From the NCBI RefSeq assembly GCF_052118925.1, contig NZ_JBQKGG010000002.1, positions 62,001 through 126,000 of the forward strand: a stretch of DNA of 64,000 nt. The letters are read 5' to 3'. This stretch comes from Lientehia sp934351765. GTDB taxonomy: Bacteria > Bacillota > Clostridia > Lachnospirales > Lachnospiraceae. A model generated the notes under the pieces. The model was not told where the DNA came from, did no database searches, and saw only the letters and a program-made list of their open reading frames with translations. Positions 26,148 to 32,839 of this stretch are shown here, piece by piece (the stretch's first letter is position 1; the number at the start of each line of letters is the position of its first letter). The position numbers and the translations under genes are program-made.

Positions 26148-26726
26148 TTACTCCTTCTGAACCTTTCCGCATCCGGTACATCCGGCACAGCCTGCCCTTC
26201 CGGGGCAGCCTGCATTCTCCTGTTCCATGGGATCATATCCGTAGCTTATATTTCCCACAGACTCCAGCAGTGCAATCGCCTGCGCAGAAATTCCTTCTCC
26301 CGTTCCCGTGAACCCGAGTCCTTCTTCCGTTGTCGCCTTGATACTCACCTGATCCACCGAGATTCCCAGTGCCTTCGCCACATTCTCCCGCATTTCTTCC
26401 CGGTAAGGGGCCAGCTTCGGTCTCTGGGCGATCACCGTTGCATCAATATTTCCGATAAAATAAAAATGTTCCTCCAGAAGCTCCCCGACCTTTTCCAGAA
26501 GCCTGATACTGGAAATTCCTTTATACGCCTCATCGCTGTCCGGAAAATGCTTTCCGATGTCGCCAAGGGCCGCCGCTCCCAAAAGTGCATCCATAATGGC
26601 ATGGAGCAGCACATCTGCATCCGAATGCCCCAGAAGTCCTTTCTCATAAGGAATCTGAACCCCGCCAAGGATCAGATCCCGTCCCTCCACCAGACGGTGG
26701 ACATCATATCCCATACCGACTCTCAT
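26148..26726 (-). CDS. ispF: 2-C-methyl-D-erythritol 2,4-cyclodiphosphate synthase with a cysteine-rich tail
   Basis: 192 residues. The first 155 or so are a normal IspF of the non-mevalonate isoprenoid pathway: GYDVHRL (metal Asp/His), LLGHSDADVLLHAIMDALLGA, DIGKHFPDSD, and KATTEEGLGFTGTGEGISAQAIALL. Relatives usually stop near there. This protein continues for about 35 residues with four cysteines spaced C-x5-C-x2-C-x2-C (GCPGRAGCAGCTGCG) and a charged end. The frame runs straight on, so it is not a shift artefact within what I can see. No ispD is adjacent. Confidence 0.93.
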   Translation of the reverse strand: MRVGMGYDVHRLVEGRDLILGGVQIPYEKGLLGHSDADVLLHAIMDALLGAAALGDIGKHFPDSDEAYKGISSIRLLEKVGELLEEHFYFIGNIDATVIAQRPKLAPYREEMRENVAKALGISVDQVSIKATTEEGLGFTGTGEGISAQAIALLESVGNISYGYDPMEQENAGCPGRAGCAGCTGCGKVQKE

Positions 26727-26737
26727 GCTGTTCTCCT

Positions 26738-27094
26738 TTATTTTACGATTCCAAACTCATCTTTTCCAAAATCTCTTCTATTAAGTTTATCATACTTCTG
26801 CAAAAGCACAAGGTCATTCTTTTTATCTGCGATTGCTATATTCATTCAAAACCTTATATGGTAACCCATAAGAGCAATATATTCTGTAACAATCTCCTCC
26901 ATAAAGTCGCCAAATTTGATTTCGCGACTTTGCGTTACGTTCTGAATCAGTTTTGTTTTAGCATTGGTGAGACGAAAAATACCAGTATATCTATGAGGTG
27001 ATTTAATGACAGTTTTAAGGAGCTCAACATAAAAATCCTCATCTGATTTCACTTTTGCATTTAGCCTGCTAACAAAATCCGCATAATCAATCAT
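26738..27094 (-). pseudogene. Remnant of a restriction endonuclease (ApaLI-like?)
   Basis: The ATG at 27094 opens an 82-residue frame ending at TGA 26848-26846. The stretch FRLTNAKTKLIQNVTQSREI, continuing KFGDFMEEIVTEYI, resembles the N-terminal part of ApaLI-like type II endonucleases, which are several times longer. The TGA is followed at once, in frame, by ATG and 34 more codons (to 26738), so this could be a nonsense break within a deleted gene. No cognate methylase is nearby. The DNA is more AT-rich than the ispF side. The family call is from memory and tentative. Confidence 0.4.
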
Positions 27095-27254
27095 CTTCCT
27101 CCTCACATATAATTTTTTGAGCTTTTACTATAATTAATTGTATCAAAAAGGGGAAACGAGGAAAAGAAACTATATCTGATTAATAGCGCGGTAAATTGAG
27201 ACCATGTTATTTATTGCGGCACAAAAAACTACATATAAACTATTGCAAAGAAAC

Positions 27255-27294
27255 AAAAGCAGACAAGAACCATTCGCGTTTCTTTTCTGCTTTT
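27255..27294 (-). terminator. Terminator of the signalling operon
   Basis: AAAAGCAGA.AAGAA pairs with TTCTT.TCTGCTTTT across about 10 bases. It lies just past the last gene (27313) of the kinase/regulator unit. Confidence 0.7.
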
Positions 27295-27312
27295 ATATCC
27301 GACTATTCAGCT

Positions 27313-27597
27313 TTAAATAACTTTAACCGCACGGGTAGTGATTGCAAAAGCGATCTCTGTTAGTGCCTCGTCAAAATCCGGATCGTCGGAAAATTTGAAC
27401 GGAATCCCTGCCTGCTCCAACATCTCGCATATATGCTGCTTTTGGTCCTGCGTCAGATATTTAATGCCGATAGATACCAAACAAGAAAACTCTTCACTAG
27501 CAGCAACACCTCGCAAGATTCTCTGGTGAAAATCAGTTTTGTTCATTGCATTGATTTGTTCAATACATACTTCGGCATCAGCCATGCATGTTTCCAT
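27313..27597 (-). CDS. Small protein closing the signalling operon
   Basis: 94 residues, soluble and mostly helical, family not recognised (METCMADAEVCIEQINAM..., then DFDEALTEIAFAITTRAVKVI). The ATG at 27597 sits 9 bases after GGGGAGG. It begins 19 bases after the response regulator stop and precedes the operon terminator. A role as modulator of the regulator or kinase is inference from position only. Confidence 0.65.
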   Translation of the reverse strand: METCMADAEVCIEQINAMNKTDFHQRILRGVAASEEFSCLVSIGIKYLTQDQKQHICEMLEQAGIPFKFSDDPDFDEALTEIAFAITTRAVKVI

Positions 27598-27616
27598 TAA
27601 TATCATCCTCCCCAAT

Positions 27617-28240
27617 TTAATACTTCGGTAAAATCAACCTTTTTTCTACCACCTCAGCCACAAGCTGCAAGGTGTTCTGGTAACCCGTTTTCTGCAAAAT
27701 ATTCTTGATGTGGTACTTGACTGTATTTAGCGTAATATCCAGATCTTCCGCAATCTCCTCGTATTTTCTGCCTTGCGCCAGCTCCCGGATGATATCAAAT
27801 TCTCGACTGGTAAACTCAGCGCTGTTGCTGTATCCAATGCGAATCACCGGCGTATCCTCGGGATAAACATATTCACCATTCATCACCCGGTCGCAGACCT
27901 CCATCAAGGCAGTGCTGCCATATTCCTTATACCAAAAGCCATTACAGCCGCATGTCTTTGCCTTTTGAATAAAGGAATGTTCCGGCATGGAGGTCATAAT
28001 GATAATCTTGATTTTTGGATTATACTGCTTGATCTTTGCCGCAGCTTTCAGGCCGGATTCTTCGTCAGCCGTACATACATCCATCAAGATTAAATCGACA
28101 CTTTCACGCAGACAGGCAATTTCTGCATTGGCTGCATTTTCTATGGAGGCGTACAGGACATATCTTTCTGATTTGGCAATCTGGCTCTCGATGGCGTCCC
28201 GGGTAATCCTGGAATCTTCTACTACTAAAACTTGTATCAT
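27617..28240 (-). CDS. LuxR/NarL-type response regulator
   Basis: 207 residues. The receiver domain (IQVLVVEDSRITRDAI; phospho-acceptor Asp in LILMDV; Thr/Ser in IIIMTSMPE; Lys in WYKEYG) is followed by a C-terminal LuxR helix-turn-helix (FTSREFDIIRELAQGRKYEEI, DITLNTVKYHIKNILQKTG). It overlaps the soluble kinase gene by 4 bases. It is the natural candidate to bind the motif found at three nearby promoters. Confidence 0.93.
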   Translation of the reverse strand: MIQVLVVEDSRITRDAIESQIAKSERYVLYASIENAANAEIACLRESVDLILMDVCTADEESGLKAAAKIKQYNPKIKIIIMTSMPEHSFIQKAKTCGCNGFWYKEYGSTALMEVCDRVMNGEYVYPEDTPVIRIGYSNSAEFTSREFDIIRELAQGRKYEEIAEDLDITLNTVKYHIKNILQKTGYQNTLQLVAEVVEKRLILPKY

Positions 28241-29268
28241 TTCCGTCCTCCTTTCTGGACTTCGTCAAAATCAAAGGGAATATCCACAAGCAGGGAAACA
28301 CTGTTGTCGCAGAGTACCTTCAGGGTAGCTCCTTCCTGCTCCAGCCGCTGACGCAATGCGCTGAGGCCATTACCCTCGGTAATACTTGAAACAGATACGC
28401 CGCCGTTGTCGGATATCTCTATATGATACCTTTGCTTGTCTTGTTTTATCTTTACCGTCAGTTCCGTAGCATCCGAATGGCGTACCGCATTGGTGAGTGC
28501 CTCTCGAACGGCGGCATATAGTAATTGCAATGCCTTGCGGCTTTTGGGCTGTTCTCCAAGGAAGGTAACCTTACAGCCAATCAGCTCCGCAACCTGCATC
28601 AGTTCAGACTGCAGAGAGGAATCGGGCACCGTCCATACTGTAGAGATATTGGAAAAATCATGAATGGCGCTGTTCCAATTTTCCCTCAGTACATCAGCGT
28701 TCTCAGCCAAACGGTCTTCCGTAATCGCCTTAGTGGTGGCCAGCAAACAATGCCCCAGCTCATCATGGATATGCATTTTCGCGGCAAGAATCTCTTTATT
28801 CAAATTGACTTCAACGATACTGTCCAGCAAGGCTTTCTGCCGCTTTTGAATCTCCTGCAGCCGGATAGTGTTCTCGTACAGTTCCTCGCTGAGCCGGTAG
28901 AGTTCTGTAATTTCCGCCGCCTCAACCTGAACGGTATTGGAATCAAGAAATCTCAGTTCAAAACGCCAGACCGAGCTGTCGGAGAAGCGGAAGAACAACT
29001 GTTGGTGGGTGCTTCCATTTTCATTGTCCGGATCTTTCGGTAACCAGGACTGATTCAGTTTTTCCGCCTTGCCGTTATTGGCAAAGTTTGCGAGTTCCTC
29101 CCATGCCGCCTTTGCATTCAAAATCGTGTGTCCGGTCAGTTCAAGCATCAGCTTGTTCATCTTCTCATTAACGAGAATGACCCGCCCATCCAATGCGGAG
29201 AAGCAGATTCCGCCGGGGTAAGAGTCGATGGCTTTTTTAATCATTTTAGCTGATGTATTCTTTTTCAT
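28237..29268 (-). CDS. Soluble sensor histidine kinase
   Basis: 343 residues without membrane segments. The N-terminal third looks PAS-like (GGICFSALDGRVILVNEKMN). A coiled linker leads to the DHp helix with His in MHIHDELGHCLLATTKA (about residue 170) and an HATPase domain with N box (REALTNAVRHSDATELTV) and G boxes (ISDNGG, EGNGLSALRQRLEQEGA). It overlaps the membrane partner upstream (29265-29268) and the regulator downstream by 4 bases each, so all are made together. Confidence 0.92.
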   Translation of the reverse strand: MKKNTSAKMIKKAIDSYPGGICFSALDGRVILVNEKMNKLMLELTGHTILNAKAAWEELANFANNGKAEKLNQSWLPKDPDNENGSTHQQLFFRFSDSSVWRFELRFLDSNTVQVEAAEITELYRLSEELYENTIRLQEIQKRQKALLDSIVEVNLNKEILAAKMHIHDELGHCLLATTKAITEDRLAENADVLRENWNSAIHDFSNISTVWTVPDSSLQSELMQVAELIGCKVTFLGEQPKSRKALQLLYAAVREALTNAVRHSDATELTVKIKQDKQRYHIEISDNGGVSVSSITEGNGLSALRQRLEQEGATLKVLCDNSVSLLVDIPFDFDEVQKGGRK

Positions 29269-30902
29269 GACTGCATCACCTCTCCCTCCTGCAAGAGCAA
29301 AAGCCGATAACCTGTCGGAACCTTTTCTGCCTGAAGACGATATCCTCCCTCTAAAAAGCGAGGAACAAACTCGCGATCTGTACCGGTAATCTCAAAGCAA
29401 ACCGTATCGCTGATTTGGATTGTCATGGAGGCTAGACGAAAATCTACCTCCTCAAGAAGCGCTTCCAAGGCTTTCATAATGAGAAGAATCAGCTCTGGCT
29501 CTAAATTAGATGTGGGACAAAAATCCAAGCTTGTCCTGATTCCAAGATTCTTTATACATTTCGCCATATCCTGTAAACTGAGCGCCAAATCACCCATCGG
29601 AATCGTCTGTTGCTCCTGATAAGTGAGCCGCAAGTTACAGAACCGCTTGATATAGGTGCCAATCAGACAGATGCGGTTCCAGTCGTCCGTCGAAAAGGAT
29701 TCCGATAAAAGCGCTGTCAGCAGAATAAGCTGCCCGGCCACCTCCGAGGATAAGCTGTCGTAAATATCATTGCGTGCCTGAATACTTGTCTCATCCGATT
29801 GAATTCGAATTTCCTGTGCCAGCAGATCTTGTTCTTCTTCCAATTCCGCATTCAGTCTCTGAAGCTCTCGTAAAGCCTGATTGATCTGCGAGAGATCGGT
29901 TTGCCAGACCATATACCCGCCCGGGATTTGGTGCAGGTTCATGGTAATATCTTCCGTAGCAGAAAAATGCTGATTTTGCTTTAGAGCTTCCAGCATAGCA
30001 GGCGTGATTTCCGCCGCATTTTCCGATGTCGCAATCGTCTCTCCGCTCAATGAAAGAATCTGCATTGCAACCGTAGACCGCCGGAACACTTCACCGTACT
30101 GGGTGTTTACTGGAATCAGTCCGGCTAAAATATAAAGCTCCCAGCAAAGCACAAGAATGAAAATCAGCCCTGCTGAATGCTCCACAAGCTCAAACCGCAC
30201 CACGTAGGCCATTGCAGCATAAGGAATACTGAACAGGAACAGTAAAATCGGCTCATAGAAGGGAACCAGCTTTCGATAAAGCGAATCAGACTTTGTCGTG
30301 CTGTTACGCCGATAGATCACATATACCTGATAACCGATGATACCAAGTCCCCAAATATAGACGATATATGTTCCAATGTAGGGGTGAAAATACAAGTTCG
30401 GCTGGGATTCCTCCGACATAATGTAATAGAAAAAATGATGCAGATCGTTAGTCAGCGCCAGCATGCTCAGAAAACAAGCTGGAATCAGGAGCAGATACCA
30501 CTTTTTGCTGATTCGGTAATCCTCCGACCTGCCGAGATAGAATGCACCGTAAAGACCAAATAGCGGGATAAAAATAGCCGCAATATTGATAAAGTATCCG
30601 GTAAAGCGCATCCAGGGAATATTGACATAGAGGAAGGCATCCTGGACGAAGCGAACCGTTAAATACAGGATACTGACGATATTTTGCGCAGTCAGGTGGC
30701 CGCGCATGGATTTCTGCATGATTTTTGTTGTAATGGTATGTTGCCAGCCAAAGAGGAGTAGCATATAGACCGCCCAGACAAGATATGGCCGCAGAAAATC
30801 TTCCGACCAATACCGCATGCTGAGCTGTCGGTATGCGGAGACTACAAACAATAACACTGCTGCTACAAAAAGACGGACAACGGATTTTTTGCGCTCGCTC
30901 AT
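29265..30902 (-). CDS. Seven-to-eight-helix membrane sensor with a degenerate kinase tail
   Basis: 545 residues. The first 265 or so hold seven to eight hydrophobic helices. A PAS-like stretch (AMQILSLSGETIATSE), a coiled coil (LRELQRLNAELEEEQDLL) and a DHp-like helix follow. Where the next gene has KMHIHDELGH this one reads RNDIYDSLSS: the phospho-acceptor His is Tyr. The C-terminal part has the size of an ATPase domain but no N or G box. It therefore looks like a pseudokinase receptor that signals through the soluble kinase. The ATG at 30902 follows AAGGAGGGGG; longer frames run through the promoter. Confidence 0.85.
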   Translation of the reverse strand: MSERKKSVVRLFVAAVLLFVVSAYRQLSMRYWSEDFLRPYLVWAVYMLLLFGWQHTITTKIMQKSMRGHLTAQNIVSILYLTVRFVQDAFLYVNIPWMRFTGYFINIAAIFIPLFGLYGAFYLGRSEDYRISKKWYLLLIPACFLSMLALTNDLHHFFYYIMSEESQPNLYFHPYIGTYIVYIWGLGIIGYQVYVIYRRNSTTKSDSLYRKLVPFYEPILLFLFSIPYAAMAYVVRFELVEHSAGLIFILVLCWELYILAGLIPVNTQYGEVFRRSTVAMQILSLSGETIATSENAAEITPAMLEALKQNQHFSATEDITMNLHQIPGGYMVWQTDLSQINQALRELQRLNAELEEEQDLLAQEIRIQSDETSIQARNDIYDSLSSEVAGQLILLTALLSESFSTDDWNRICLIGTYIKRFCNLRLTYQEQQTIPMGDLALSLQDMAKCIKNLGIRTSLDFCPTSNLEPELILLIMKALEALLEEVDFRLASMTIQISDTVCFEITGTDREFVPRFLEGGYRLQAEKVPTGYRLLLLQEGEVMQS

Positions 30903-30951
30903 CCTAACCCCCTCCTTGCCCAAAGATGATTCCTTAGAATAAGATAAGAAT

Positions 30952-30994
30952 ATTATAGCATGAAAGATCAAATTCGCCCCACACAAAAGGGTAG
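30952..30994 (-). promoter_or_regulatory. Promoter of the signalling operon with regulatory motif copy 1
   Basis: Minus strand: motif CTACCCTTTTGTGTGGGG then CG (30994-30975), a 17-base spacer and TATAAT (30957-30952). There is no ordinary -35 hexamer; the end of the motif (GGGGCG) occupies its place, which suggests activation by a bound regulator. Confidence 0.75.
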
Positions 30995-31023
30995 GAATTG
31001 CGATTTTGCCGAGGATCAGCGCC

Positions 31024-31053
31024 AAAAAACACCCAGCCGAAGCTGGATGTTTT
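31024..31053 (-). terminator. Hairpin upstream of the signalling promoter
   Basis: ACATCCAGC / GCTGGGTGT-like stem with a TTCG loop followed by TTTTTT on the minus strand. It would insulate the promoter at 30952 from transcription arriving from the right. Confidence 0.5.
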
Positions 31054-31087
31054 AAGAACACATCTAAGGTTTTGGACGAATTTAACA

Positions 31088-31507
31088 ATGGAAGTACGGA
31101 AGAAAGATGAGATCGAACCGAAATGGGCGGATAAAGTATACGCAGTGCCGGGCGAATGTGTTCGTTTCCGCATCGGCATCAGGAATATGAGTTCGGAGAT
31201 GTTTAGAAATCTGACCCTCCGCGATATTTTACCAACCGGCTTATCCTATATAAATGGAAGTACTATGATATACAATGCGAAACACCCCCAAGGGGTAATA
31301 CTCAGCGATAATATCATTACAGATATGGGCGTTAATATTGGCGACTATGCCCCGGGCGCTAATGCGTGGATTTATTTCGATGCTACTGCATCTGAAATAC
31401 CAAGCAGTAAAAATGTAATATACCGGAATATCATTCAAGCGTGCGGCGGCTATGGCGCAAAGGAGCAATCGGCAGATGTCATTATGGATACATATGAGGC
31501 GCTTTAA
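31088..31507 (+). CDS. DUF11-type repeat domain fragment of a surface protein
   Basis: 139 residues: a DUF11-type beta-sandwich (PGECVRFRIGIRNMSSEM, LRDILPTGLSYINGSTMIY, NIGDYAPGANAWIYFDA). The domain normally occurs in large secreted wall proteins, but here there is no signal peptide, no sorting signal and no ribosome site before the ATG. It is followed by strong terminators. It is most likely the leftover 3' end of a larger gene whose 5' part was lost, or a small intracellular derivative. Confidence 0.55.
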   Translation: MEVRKKDEIEPKWADKVYAVPGECVRFRIGIRNMSSEMFRNLTLRDILPTGLSYINGSTMIYNAKHPQGVILSDNIITDMGVNIGDYAPGANAWIYFDATASEIPSSKNVIYRNIIQACGGYGAKEQSADVIMDTYEAL

Positions 31508-31546
31508 AGGACGAGTTTCTTAACCCTCTTTTGGGCTATGAACAAG

Positions 31547-31584
31547 AAAAATCCTCAGCACCATTGCAGGTGTTGAGGATTTTT
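31547..31584 (+). terminator. Strong terminator after the DUF11 fragment
   Basis: AAAAATCCTCAgCACC / GGTGtTGAGGATTTTT stem with a 6-base loop. Confidence 0.9.
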
Positions 31585-31648
31585 CCGTTGCAGAGAATTT
31601 TTGTTTTTATTACTATGTCGGCGAACCGAATTAGGCCAAGATTGCAAC

Positions 31649-31678
31649 AGAAAAGGCCGCATTGCTGCGGCCTTTTCT
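31649..31678. terminator. Bidirectional terminator between DUF11 fragment and zinc-ribbon operon
   Basis: Perfect 13-bp stem AGAAAAGGCCGCA / TGCGGCCTTTTCT with loop TTGC, T-rich on both strands. It closes the minus-strand operon that ends at 31694. Confidence 0.9.
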
Positions 31679-31693
31679 GTCCGAGTTTCGTAT

Positions 31694-32077
31694 TCAGTTC
31701 TTTTTCAGTTCTGCTCCACACTTCGCGCAGAAGACACTGCCGGGTTTTACCTCAGCGCCACATTTGGTGCAAAAAACACCGGTTTGCGTGGCAGTTGGTT
31801 GAGAGGGAGCGGAAGTCTGAAAACGGTCTGCCAGATTACCGGACTGAGGCGTACTTTTTTGACTTCTTTTCGCAAATTGGTTAGCCACTGCATCCGTTGC
31901 TTTATCAATACCCCGCCCCAGTAAATTCTCAAGGAAGCGAATGATCAGGAAACAGACCACGCTTCCAAGGATTGCAACAATTACGCCAATTGGGGCGCTT
32001 TCCGTATAGGCTCCAGCCGCCATACCAAACAAAATACCTAAGATGATGCCGCTATACGCATAAGTTCTACTTCTCAT
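31694..32077 (-). CDS. Membrane protein with C-terminal double-CxxC zinc ribbon
   Basis: 127 residues. Two hydrophobic helices (about residues 8-22 and 29-48) are followed by a polar linker (NLADRFQTSAPSQ) and a zinc ribbon (VFCTKCGAEVKPGSVFCAKCG). The ATG follows GGAGG. It is the last gene of the operon that starts with the 761-residue zinc-ribbon protein. Its linker shares NLADRF with the end of the small protein encoded just before it, hinting at a common partner or a duplication. Confidence 0.8.
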   Translation of the reverse strand: MRSRTYAYSGIILGILFGMAAGAYTESAPIGVIVAILGSVVCFLIIRFLENLLGRGIDKATDAVANQFAKRSQKSTPQSGNLADRFQTSAPSQPTATQTGVFCTKCGAEVKPGSVFCAKCGAELKKN

Positions 32078-32090
32078 TTCTATTCCTCCA

Positions 32091-32261
32091 TTATTTGAAT
32101 CGGTCTGCTAAATTTTGTTTCTCGGATTCCCTATAGGCACCCGATGCTCTGTCTTTCATATCTTTACTTTTATCTGCCGCTTTTGCAATTGCGTTATAGA
32201 CAAGTTTACAAATCACCATAAGCACTGCTACAATTGCGGCTAAAATTGCAAATTCTTTCAT
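32091..32261 (-). CDS. Small single-helix membrane protein, 56 aa
   Basis: Starts at ATG 32261 with GGAGGAC upstream and stops at TAA 32093-32091. The protein has one N-terminal helix (MKEFAILAAIVAVLMVICKLV) and a charged tail ending ESEKQNLADRFK. The same NLADRF string recurs in the next gene's linker. Good ribosome site and operon position (18 bases after the 155-residue gene, 13 before the next) support it as real despite its size. Confidence 0.75.
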   Translation of the reverse strand: MKEFAILAAIVAVLMVICKLVYNAIAKAADKSKDMKDRASGAYRESEKQNLADRFK

Positions 32262-32279
32262 AAAAGTCCTCCGGTTTCT

Positions 32280-32747
32280 TTAGAAAATACTGCGCTTTGT
32301 CGTGATTTCATTCTTGACCGTAGACACTTGCGCATTCGGATCAAGTTGAACGAACATTTTCTCCACCATGGTCAGGAGCATATTCATTTCATTTTCAAAG
32401 GAAGGCCTTCCGTATTTTGTTTTCCAGCTATCAAACTCAAAGCGATACACGCTGTTTATCTCGGTTTGCTCCATGCAGCGAATACTCGCACTGAAATATA
32501 TACCAGTAAATTTGACGGCTTTTGTATTTCCCTCCAACGAAGTACCGGTTTTCTTTAAATCCAATGCTTTTAAGGCTGTGGCATACTCTTCGTTGGGGAT
32601 AGGACGAACAGTAAATATTTCCGCATATTCAACGAAATCACTTGCACGCTGGATGATTTTTCCCTGACCAATCAACCGCCCTTTCCACCATGCCGAGAAG
32701 CCAATAGCTACAACAATCAAAATAACCGCCGCAATAATTCCACCCAT
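32280..32747 (-). CDS. Hypothetical protein with an N-terminal membrane helix, 155 aa
   Basis: One helix at residues 2-20 (GGIIAAVILIVVAIGFSAWW), then a soluble alpha/beta region (YRFEFDSWKTKYGRPSFENEMNMLLTMVEKMF). Family unknown. The ATG follows AAGGAGGAAG. It belongs to the zinc-ribbon operon. Confidence 0.75.
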   Translation of the reverse strand: MGGIIAAVILIVVAIGFSAWWKGRLIGQGKIIQRASDFVEYAEIFTVRPIPNEEYATALKALDLKKTGTSLEGNTKAVKFTGIYFSASIRCMEQTEINSVYRFEFDSWKTKYGRPSFENEMNMLLTMVEKMFVQLDPNAQVSTVKNEITTKRSIF

Positions 32748-32839
32748 AATTTCTTCCTCCTTGTTTTTTCTTTGTGTATGTACGTCCTTAGTCCTTCAGT
32801 TAAACTGTATGACTGTTTCATAATCGAAAAAAGCAGCAC

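Noticed and set aside
30998..31087. A longer DUF11 protein starting at 30998.
   Set aside because: The extension runs through a hairpin terminator and next to the opposing promoter, and has no signal peptide or ribosome site.
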